The notes under the pieces are model-generated. The model was not told where the DNA came from. It saw only the letters and a list, made by a program, of their open reading frames with translations, and ran no database searches. DNA of 64,000 nt, from the NCBI GenBank assembly GCA_964017045.1, contig OZ024795.1, positions 49,896,850 through 49,960,849 of the forward strand, in the 5' to 3' direction. The position numbers and the translations under genes are program-made. The DNA is from Omphiscola glabra (Eukaryota > Mollusca > Gastropoda > Lymnaeidae). Of this stretch, positions 56,352 through 64,000 are shown piece after piece. The first letter of the stretch is position 1. Every line of letters starts with the position of its first letter.

Positions 56352-56556
56352 ATGGGTCATGTGACTGCACGGGTCCTCGAAACGTCATGTGACTGCACGG
56401 GTCCTCCAAACGTCATGTGACTGCACGGGTCCTCCAAACGTCATGTGACTGTACAGGTCCTCCAAACGTCATGTGACTGCACGGGTCCTCCAAACTTCAT
56501 GTGACTGCATGGGTCCTCCAAACGTCATGTGACTGCTCTGATCCTCCAAAAGTCTT
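56352..56556. repeat. 28-bp minisatellite next to the reverse transcriptase
   Basis: About seven copies of a 28-bp unit, CATGTGACTGCACGGGTCCT then CCAAACGT. The last partial unit (GATCCTCCAAAAGTC) is already in frame with the retrotransposon peptide. Confidence 0.93.
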
Positions 56557-57508
56557 TAGTGTCCCCAAGCAAGCATCTTCCATGGACACTTCTGTTACCT
56601 GCGGTGTGCCACAGGGCTCGGTTTTAGGACCTATTCTGTTCTCCATGTACATGAGCCAGCTCGGCATAATTATTGAAAGTCATAGTATTTCCCGCAACGT
56701 ATTTGCGGATGACATAGAACCTAACAAGTGTATACTTCCTGATCTCTGAAGTGTGCTGCTGCTGTTAAGGCTGTCGAGGACTGCTGTCTTGTTGTGAAAG
56801 AATGGATGTCATCAAACAGACTAAAATTAAATGACGATAAGACTGAGGCAATTATTTGTGGTTTGGACGCCAATCTTCGGAAGGTTGCCTTCGCATCAAT
56901 AAAAGTTGGTGATTCTGAGATCCCGTTGTCCTCCACTGTCAGAGACCTTGGCTTTTATATTGACAGTAAACTTAGAATGATCCCCCACATCAGTTCTGTG
57001 GTCAGGGCATGCTTCTGTCATCTACGCGCCCTGGGTCAGCTGCGTCCTCAACTCAATAAGAGAACAGCAAATGCTGTAGCGGTAACTCTAATCCAGTCAA
57101 TATTAGATTACTGTAACAGTTGTTTGTGGGGTTTACCTCAGTACCAAATTCAGAGACTCCAGAAGATACAAAATACAGCAGCATGCATTGTATCGCGGAA
57201 AGAGAAATCTGACCACATCACACCCGTTCTTAGATATCTCCATTGGCTCCCTATGAGTGAGCGAGAGCATTGACCACAAAATTCTGTCCCTGGCGTACAG
57301 CTGCATAGAAGGCTCTGCGCCGGAATATCTTAAAGAACTGATTTATAAACACGTATCCTTAAAGAACCTGCGGTCTTCAACACTGTCCTTACAGAGATTT
57401 ACCAGTGTGGATGGACACAGAAAAAAGTTTGTCTCAATGTTTGAAGGAAATTGAAAATGATAAAAAAAATCAGTTAAGAAACATTTAAAGACTTGTTTCT
57501 TTAAATAG
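56557..57508 (+). pseudogene. CR1/L2-like non-LTR reverse transcriptase, 5'-truncated
   Basis: The catalytic half is recognisable: GVPQGSVLGPILF, then VFADDIE, which holds the F/YADD active-site box of reverse transcriptases. After a frameshift near 56738 come SSNRLKLNDDKTEAI, LGFYIDSKLRM, ILDYCNSCLWGLP and LQKIQNTAACIV. After a second shift near 57263 come IDHKILSLAYSCIEG and SVKKHLKTCFFK, ending at TAG 57506-57508. Endonuclease and early RT motifs are missing. This enzyme would copy element RNA at a nicked target; this copy is inactive. Confidence 0.9.
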
Positions 57509-57600
57509 ATTTAAGAAGACCAGAGCACAGGGAGCATGCTAAATTTGTATGGATACAAGCGCTTAATAAACATCAAATCAATCAATCAATCAAATAACCA
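57509..57600 (+). mobile_element. 3' UTR and tail of the CR1/L2-like element
   Basis: After the stop the sequence reads ATACAAGCGCTTAATAAACA and finishes in ATCA repeats (about 57571-57600). A short GC-rich word before a simple-repeat tail instead of poly-A is usual for this group of elements. Confidence 0.7.
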
Positions 57601-57939
57601 ATCAGTGTGCCTAAGTCTTATTGTGGTGTCACTAAATATAACTAACCAGTGTGCTAAGCTTTCAGTAAGACAGCACGGACAAGAAATACATCTAGAAAAA
57701 ATATTTTTTTCCCCCCAACTGTGACTGACAGAAATGTAGACAAAGACTTGGTATTCTGGACTTTGTACATATTCTTTGAATAGAAATAAAATATTCCTTT
57801 GGTATTAAAAGATATATATAATTTTATTGACCAATAGTAAAAACGTATAGGATAAATTACTCTAAAAAATGAACCACTCTCGTACTTGCAGGCTGACAAA
57901 AATAAATATTGCCTCCCCTCCCAGCAGTTTCCACGAAAT

Positions 57940-58904
57940 AACTCTGCTAATGGCCTAAAATACCACCTCTTGAACTCTGCTAATGGCCTAAAATACCACC
58001 TCTTGAACTCTGCTAATGGTCTAAAATACAACCTCTTGAACTCTGCTAATGGTCTAAAATACAACCTCTTGAACTCTGCTAATGGTCTAAAATACAACCT
58101 CTTGAACTCTGCTAATGGCCTAAAATACAACCTCTTGAACTCTGCTGATGGCCTAAAATACAACCTCTTGAACTCTGCTGATGGTCTAAAATACCACCTC
58201 TTGAACTCTGCTAATGGTCTAAAATACAACCTCTTGAACTCTGCTAATGGCCTAAAATACCACCTCTTGAACTCTGCTAATGGCCTAAAATACCACCTCT
58301 TGAACTCTGCTAATGGCCTAAAATACACCCTCTTGAACTCTGCTGATGGCCTAAAATACAACCTCTTGAACTCTGCTAATGGCCTAAAATACAACCTCTT
58401 GAACTCTGCTAATGGTCTAAAATACCACCTCTTGAACTCTGCTAATGGCCTAAAATACCACCTCTTGAACTCTGCTAATGGCCTAAAATACAACCTCTTG
58501 AACTCTGCTAATGGCCTAAAATACAACCTCTTGAACTCTGCTAATGGCCTAAGATACAACCTCTTGAACTCTGCTAATGGCCTAAAATACAACCTCTTGA
58601 ACTCTGCTAATGGTCTAAAATACAACCTCTTGAACTCTGCTAATGGTCTAAAATACCACCTCTTGAACTCTGCTAATGGCCTAAAATACAACCTCTTGAA
58701 CTCTGCTAATGGTCTAAAATACAACCTCTTGAACTCTGCTAATGGTCTAAAATACAACCTCTTGAACTCTGCTGATGGTCTAAAATACCACCTCTTGAAC
58801 TCTGCTAATGGTCTAAAATACAACCTCTTGAACTCTGCTAATGGTCTAAAATACAACCTCTTGAACTCTGCTAATGGTCTAAAATACAACCCCTTGAACT
58901 CAAA
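57940..58904. repeat. 33-bp minisatellite, left block
   Basis: About 29 copies of a 33-bp unit, AACTCTGCTAATGGCCTAAA then ATACCACCTCTTG, with GGTCTAAA and TACAACC variants. Eleven-codon periodicity gives NSANGLKYHLL on plus and FRPLAEFKRLY on minus; neither is a gene. Confidence 0.95.
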
Positions 58905-58907
58905 TGA

Positions 58908-59189
58908 ACTCTCTCTCGTCTTGACTATTGCAACTCTCTTCTGTCAGGTTCACCAAAACACTTCTTAGAAAAACTACAAAAGGTTCAAAACTCAGCTGCT
59001 AGGCTAGTTTTAAAGGCAAAAAAACGTGATCACTTCAAACCACTACTTCATTCACTTCATTGGCTCCCTGTGCACGCACGGATTGACTATAAACTCTCTG
59101 TTCTCTGCCACAACTTTTTCTCGAATTCCTGCCCTTCCTATCTAACCGAACTTCTCTCTGTCTATTTACCCCTTCGACAGCTTCGCTCC
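58908..59189 (+). pseudogene. L2/CR1-like reverse transcriptase fragment inside the 33-bp array
   Basis: An uninterrupted frame reads SRLDYCNSLLSGSPKHF, then LQKVQNSAARLVLKAKKRDH, then LHSLHWLPVHARIDYKLSVL, then LTELLSVYLPLRQLRS and a stop. This is the region after the RT catalytic core in L2/CR1-like ORF2, the same family as the minus-strand fragment at 38.7-39.1 kb. The 33-bp array continues on both sides. It is much better preserved than the 39-kb copy. Confidence 0.85.
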
Positions 59190-59445
59190 TAATGGTCTAA
59201 ACTACCATCTCTTGAACTCTAATGGCCTAAAATACCACCTCTTGAACTCTGCTAATGGTCTAAAATACCACCTCTTGAACTCTGCGAATGGCCTAAAATA
59301 CCACCTCTTGAACTCTGCTAATGGTCTAAAATACCACCTCTTGAACTCTGCTAATGGTCTAAACTACCACCTCTTGAACTCTGCTAATGGCCTAAAATAC
59401 CACCTCTTGAACTCTGCAAATGGTCTAAAATACCACCTCTTGAGA
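59190..59445. repeat. 33-bp minisatellite, right block
   Basis: About 7.5 further copies of the same 33-bp unit. The first joins the retrotransposon fragment as CGCTCCTAATGGTC, and the second is shortened (AACTCTAATGGCC). Confidence 0.95.
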
Positions 59446-60532
59446 ACAAAAATGCCACCCGAGGTGAACCGCCCCTCCCCCTTCAGAAGCCACTGCTCAC
59501 ATGGGGGAAAAACATGATTCCCAAAATGAAATATTGTATGTAAGCTAGGCAATAACACTGATTGACTGGAAATACGCCACTCTTTACTTCCATGCTTCTG
59601 GCTGGTACCAGGCAGTAACTCAATCGTGTCAGAGGTTTGTGCCATTGGCGCCTGCAGGATTAGTAGGGGGGGGGGGGTATTAATCAGTAAGTTTTCTTTA
59701 TGTTGTGATGATATTTAATTTTGTTGCCTGCTGCCGCCTATGGTTAAGTGGAATCTAAAAGTTAACTGTACTATGACGTCAATACATATGATAAAGCCAG
59801 TTGATGGAGGAATGTATCCAATAGGTAAGAGTAATAAAATATATCATATACTAGTGTCAAATAAATACAAGGAAACTGTTTACATTCTTGATTCCATAGA
59901 TAAAACTAACACAATGTGTCATGACCCCAAGTTGATAGAAGCAATAGCTTAGGAAGGGGAAGAGAGGGCCCTGAACTCTGGTTGGCACATTTGTTTCTAA
60001 ATTTTCAGAGTTGGGAGTGGGGGGGGGGGGGGGGGGTTATTTGCCCGCAACAGGCAGCATGAACCCAAGTTCTACAACTGGACACTTGACATTTGTATCA
60101 TTTACCAGAGATCAATCACTGGTTACCTGGTTACAAGCCAAGAATTTTAAATGGGTTCATTGGCTGCACTTCATTATCAAGTAACAACAAATTTTACACA
60201 TTTGCACTTGAGAAGTTTCTGAATCAAGTCAATATTTGTGCATTCATCATCACGTGACATCAATTGTTCCTTTAACAAAAAAGTAACACAAAAGTGATAG
60301 AACAAGCAAATGTTTAATGCACAAACAAAGTAAGCAGTCTTATGAAATCATAATTCAAAATACAACACAAATTGGTGCTTCAGGATATGGCAAGCTGTCA
60401 CAGAGGCAAAAATGTTACTAGAATTAGCATGTGGACCCTGCACATGATTAATCAATAACTAAATGTTGGGAAACTATGTCTAAAGATGCAATGCTTTCAG
60501 TACGATTGTCGTACTTTGCTGCAACAGTGGAA
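59446..60532. other. 1.1 kb single-copy stretch
   Basis: It has poly-G runs at 59666-59677 and 60019-60036. A plus-strand frame 59740-59952 (70 codons, ending NTMCHDPKLIEAIA) has no domain I can name; it might be part of a decayed transposon. Confidence 0.35.
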
Positions 60533-60663
60533 GAAAGATGCTTAAAGAAAGATGCTTAAAGATAGATGCTTAAATAGAGATGCTTAAAGAGAGATGCTTA
60601 AAGAGAGATGCTTAAAGAGAGATGCTTAAAGAGAGATGCTTAAAGAAAGAAGCTTAAAGAAAG
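60533..60663. repeat. 14-bp minisatellite
   Basis: About nine copies of AGATGCTTAAAGAG, with AGAAAG and ATAGAG variants. Confidence 0.93.
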
Positions 60664-60907
60664 AGCAACAACAGGATTTATTGAGAACATAAAATTATAA
60701 TTTTGTAAGTCCTTTAGCTTAAATCTTCCCAAATTTTAAGCAGATTTATTAAAAGTACATAACTTCCTCTGTGGCGCTTAACTTTGGTGATATTCCGTTG
60801 ATCTCCTCAGGAAAAGTAAAATTCCTTAAAATCTATCTGAATGTTCACAAGGGAACTGTCAATTCTAATTAACTGACAATAATACCAGAGCTGAGAATTA
60901 TTTTTTT

Positions 60908-61010
60908 TTAATCAAGTCCTAGACTCATAGCAAGCGTTGGAACCAAAGGATTTTGTTAAATCACGTCCTAGACTAATAACAAGCATTGGAACCAAAGGAT
61001 TTTTTAAAGG
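60908..61010. repeat. 54-bp direct duplication
   Basis: Two copies of a unit containing GTCCTAGACTCATAGCAAGC and GGAACCAAAGGATTTT. Confidence 0.88.
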
Positions 61011-61570
61011 CATACATTTTGTGCTAATTTATTTCATTTACTTTTTAGTACTGACAAAAACTGCACAAGATCCTTGCGTGATGAGAACACAATTCCTTTA
61101 GGAAACACAGCAAGATGAGAAAACTTGGGGAGATATAAGTCTTAAAATCTGAACTAAAAACACATAAATAAATTTCCTAAACATGTAAAAAAAAAATGTT
61201 CTTCATCTCAAAACTTGAATTAAAAAACTTGAAATGTAACAAATTATATGAAACAAATTAATTTAATGAAATTATTTCTAAAACAAGAAAACTTGGGACA
61301 GAAGTCCTGAAAAAATTGTGAATGTGATTTACTATGCAATAAAATATGAAACTTCTTTGAAAAACAAAAACTGTGAAAGAAATCAAGAGATTGAAACAAA
61401 TGTCAACCAGCCGAGGAAACTTAGAGCAAAACCTGTTGACCTCATGACATTGACAACATTTACTACTGAACATAGCAAACTGAACTTATTTGCAGATTTA
61501 GACAGTGTTACATCAGGCAATAAATAGAGCAGTTGTTTAGCTCACTTTTACATCATTTTTTTAAATGTAC

Positions 61571-61650
61571 GACACATCCTCCAGACACATCCTCCAGACA
61601 CATCCTCCAGACACATCCTCCAGACACATCCTCCAGACACATCCTCCAGT
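61571..61650. repeat. 13-bp minisatellite
   Basis: Six copies of ACACATCCTCCAG. It lies within the probable 3' UTR of the minus-strand gene. Confidence 0.93.
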
Positions 61651-61707
61651 CTTTGGAGAGACTCATCAATAATTCATCGTGCCACTCATAGAAATCAAGA
61701 AATGAAA

Positions 61708-61888
61708 TGTCAGCCTGCCTCTACGCATGCAGCACAATGAATATGTCAGCCTGCCTCTACGCATGCAGCACAATGAATATGTCAGCCTGCCTCTACGCAT
61801 GCAGCACAATGAATATGTCAGCCTGCCTCTACGCATGCAGCACAATGAATATGTCAGCCTGCCTGTACGCATGCAGCACAATGAATAC
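61708..61888. repeat. 36-bp minisatellite
   Basis: Five copies of a 36-bp unit, ATGTCAGCCTGCCTCTACGC then ATGCAGCACAATGAAT. Twelve-codon periodicity gives MSACLYACSTMN on plus; judged an artefact. Confidence 0.95.
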
Positions 61889-61913
61889 CAATAAAAAATT
61901 TAATTAATTTTGA

Positions 61914-62003
61914 AAATGTCGTTTTCACTAATGATACAATCTGTATGTTGTTTTCACTAATCATACAATCTGTATGTTGTTTTCACTAATGATACAATCT
62001 GTA
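61914..62003. repeat. 29-bp tandem triplication
   Basis: Three copies of a unit containing GTTTTCACTAATGATACAAT then CTGTAT. Confidence 0.92.
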
Positions 62004-62306
62004 TTGTATTAAAATTAAACTGAATGTGCGTGAGTGGCACCAACAACCTAGAAACCAAACCTCTGAATGATCAGGTTATGATCAATAGTGTGACCCAAAC
62101 TTCTGGCACAGAGGTGCACTAACTTATTCAAAGGAAATTTTACAGAAAAATTTTGGCTCAAAGGTGTAAGAAAAATGTAAGAGAAAATTTAAAATATCTT
62201 TTTAAAATTTAAAAGACAAAAATTGCTTTCAGAGTGATGATAAAGCTGATGCTACAGAGACACTATTTCATAACTGTTTAAGGTAATAAACTAATCCTAC
62301 ATTTGA

Positions 62307-62395
62307 CTAGCAGACCATATTTGTCCATCTAGCAGACCATATTTGTCCAACTAGCAGATCATATTTGTCCATCTAGCAGACCATATTTGTCCATA
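62307..62395. repeat. 22-bp minisatellite
   Basis: Four copies of CTAGCAGACCATATTTGTCC plus AT. Confidence 0.92.
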
Positions 62396-62481
62396 CAAGG
62401 AAATGCAGACAAAAGGGATCAAATTCAGAGGTTTTAAAAATCCTTGTTGACATAATGATATCTTTATATGATGAGAAACAT

Positions 62482-62565
62482 GAGCTACATAAGTTCATGA
62501 AAAGACAGTCACATGACCTACACAAGTTCCTGGGATGACCAGTCACATGACCTACACCAATCACG
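62482..62565. repeat. 38-bp duplication
   Basis: Two to three diverged copies with CAGTCACATGACCTACAC. Confidence 0.8.
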
Positions 62566-62754
62566 AGAAGAATAGTCCTTGTAAACAAAGATTCATCAGT
62601 CCTGTCTGTACATGAATATACTAAATAGATAATAGAAAATACGGAAAAAAAATTAAAATGATGAGGCTTTTCAGTGTTTCACAAAGTCTGTGTAAATATC
62701 TGCTCTATTTGTCTGCTGTCCATCTGTCATAGTCTGCCATCCAATCAGTTGAAT

Positions 62755-62819
62755 CTATGGGATACTTTGCAAACATGTTTTGATGAATTCATCTGGATCA
62801 TTAATCTCAGGCAGCAGAC
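62755..62819 (-). CDS. Last coding exon of an unidentified gene
   Basis: The minus strand has a strong acceptor, a T-rich tract ending TTTTGTTTTGCAG, directly before 62819. The exon completes a split Gly codon and reads LLPEINDPDEFIKTCLQSIP, then stops at TAG (62755-62757). It joins in frame to the exon at 63742-63901. An acidic, Pro-containing C-terminus is visible; I do not recognise the protein. The 3' UTR would extend leftward from 62754 through several small arrays; no single poly-A signal stands out. Confidence 0.72.
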
Positions 62820-63741
62820 CTGCAAAACAAAAATAGCAGTTGGAAAATGAATATTTTAGAAAGCAAATTCATTTAAAAACACATTAACCACAAACAAATT
62901 TTTTAAAACTATTCTTACATCAGCATAATTTCTTTGAATGACTCAACCATTAAAAAAAATATTTTTGTTCGTAGTTCTTTTCAACACAGTTATCTATTTT
63001 TTAAAATCTATTTTGTTATCTGCTGTTTTTACAACTGTGACATGAAGTTATGAGATTTAGTATAACCCTGTGTAGTCAGACACAGCTGGCCAAGTTGTCA
63101 CGTAAGCCAAACATGGCCAAGATTTCACATAAGGCAACCTGGCCAAGTTTCCACATTATGCAACCTGGCCAAGTTGTCACATAAGGCAAATCTGGCCAAG
63201 TTTTCACGTATGACGACCTGGCCAAGTTTTCACGTATGACGACCTGGCCAAGTTTTCATTTAAGATACCCTGGCCAAGTTTTCATATAAGACAAACCTGT
63301 CCAAGTTTTCACTTAAGACAGCCTGGCCACATTTTCACTTAAGGCAAACCTGGCCAAGTTTTCACTTAAGACAACCTGGCCAAGTTTCCGCACTTAAACT
63401 TCATGATTCCCTTGATTTCAATTTTTATAACCTCATATTTGACGTGTGATTTTAAAGTGTTCACTTTCAAAGAATTGGTTTTCAAATAGCAGGATATCAG
63501 TTGTGACTGGTGTAATCAATTCATGTCACACATGCAGTCATTGACATCCTCAATTAACTCACAATTATACAAAGATTATAATGGTGGTTACTGGGAAGAG
63601 CTGCTCAGAACCACGACTCCCCATCAATCAAAACCATCTGAAAATCTCATTGTATTGCTAACATCAATGTACATACCAACAACATCAATGGACTCTGCAA
63701 TTCTCTTTGTACAATCCTAATGATAACATCTGTGTACATAC
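62820..63741 (-). other. Last intron of the minus-strand gene (922 bp)
   Basis: It is bounded by GTATGT at the donor (63741 leftward) and TTGCAG at the acceptor. It contains a diverged minisatellite and, next to the donor, a partial duplication of the exon-intron border (about 63640-63690 against 63710-63760). Confidence 0.65.
63083..63398. repeat. 26-27-bp minisatellite, diverged, intronic
   Basis: About 12 copies of a unit of 26-27 bp, ACCTGGCCAAGTTTTCACTT then AAGACA, with many substitutions (GTTGTCACATAAGGCA on the left). Each copy keeps TGGCCA. Confidence 0.88.
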
Positions 63742-63901
63742 CAACAACATCAATGAACTCCGAAAATGACTGGCATGTAATGAACTCCTCCTGGTAGACA
63801 TTGAGCACCTGGTCACATTGCTCCAAAACAGATTTATCATTGTGACGAATGTGTTCAAACAGGGCTTTGGTCCAAAGAACACCTTCCGCCTGCTGGACCC
63901 T
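63742..63901 (-). CDS. Penultimate coding exon of the same unidentified gene
   Basis: A 160-bp exon on the minus strand: acceptor TTTTTGTCAACAG before 63901 and donor G|GTATGT after 63742. It reads RVQQAEGVLWTKALFEHIRH, then SVLEQCDQVLNVYQEEF, then SFSEFIDVV, phase 0 at its start and phase 1 at its end. The composition (amphipathic, Leu/Glu/Gln-rich) suggests an alpha-helical segment. With the last exon it gives a 74-residue C-terminus. Upstream exons lie beyond the window. Family unknown to me. Confidence 0.75.
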
Positions 63902-64000
63902 CTGTTGACAAAAACAAAGACATGTGTCACTCATCAGCAAAAACAATGTTGACAAGAGTAGGCAGCTGTTTTTTTTTAAAAGAAGGGCTTGTTAACCCCT

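Noticed and set aside
57654..58968. 411-codon minus and 360-codon plus frames with 11-residue repeats, resembling a repeat protein
   Set aside because: Both strands are open across the 33-bp array, the unit is a multiple of three, and neither frame has a conserved domain outside it.
59740..59952. 70-codon plus-strand frame that could be a transposase piece
   Set aside because: No motif specific enough to assign it; kept only as a remark.
61318..61527. 69-codon plus-strand frame (ends DLDSVTSGNK)
   Set aside because: It lacks splice sites or a known domain and lies antisense in the probable 3' UTR; too weak to call.

Overview
This is eukaryotic genomic DNA from an animal, and most likely from a mollusc such as a freshwater pulmonate snail. 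The evidence is as follows. There are intron-split exons with GT-AG borders near the right end. Four non-autonomous elements match the hAT family SPIN, which is published from tetrapods, the pond snail Lymnaea stagnalis and the bug Rhodnius prolixus. Pieces of CR1/L2-like and RTE-like non-LTR retrotransposons, hAT, piggyBac and Helitron elements are also present. There is no bacterial operon structure. The species cannot be fixed from the sequence alone.

The dominant content is tandem repeats. By eye there are about 60 separate minisatellite arrays with units of 12-73 bp, filling roughly 30 kb of the 64 kb. Almost every array has its own unrelated unit. Most long open frames in the window are by-products of these arrays (unit length a multiple of 3, or units without stops in any frame) and are not annotated as genes.

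Layout. 1-9.4 kb: arrays of 19, 31, 12, 16, 28, 40, 14 and about 38 bp, two SPIN copies (one broken up by a retrotransposon piece plus a 16-bp array), and a possible first coding exon on the minus strand near 8.9 kb. 9.4-13.5 kb: two neighbouring 47-bp arrays, a third SPIN, then GTGATG-rich arrays. 13.5-17.8 kb: mostly single-copy AT-rich DNA, a complete 726-bp piggyBac-type MITE and a decayed Helitron 3' end that still carries the helicase C-terminus. 17.8-34 kb: array after array, with a fourth SPIN at 19.7 kb. 34-36.5 kb: the 3' end of an RTE-like retrotransposon, a 14-bp array related to the one at 30-31 kb but inverted, a tRNA-derived SINE, and a decayed hAT element. 37.4-39.9 kb: arrays around an L2-like reverse transcriptase fragment. 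40.6-44.7 kb: a hAT transposase C-terminus followed by a 3.4-kb array of 22-bp units that seems to have grown out of the hAT 3' non-coding sequence. 44.7-56.5 kb: more arrays and a 154-bp hAT MITE. 56.5-59.5 kb: two L2/CR1-like reverse transcriptase fragments, one surrounded by a 33-bp array. 60.5-64 kb: the 3' end of a real minus-strand protein-coding gene (two exons visible), with small arrays in its probable 3' UTR and last intron.

The strongest observations are: (i) a minisatellite whose single-copy precursor can be read in a second copy of the same hAT element 5 kb away; (ii) SPIN insertions with matching 8-bp target duplications; (iii) one 14-bp satellite at two places with shared flanking sequence in opposite orientation; and (iv) apparent regularities among unrelated arrays (unit lengths of 14 and 28 bp, recurrent GTCA/TGAC cores, 8-bp length variants).
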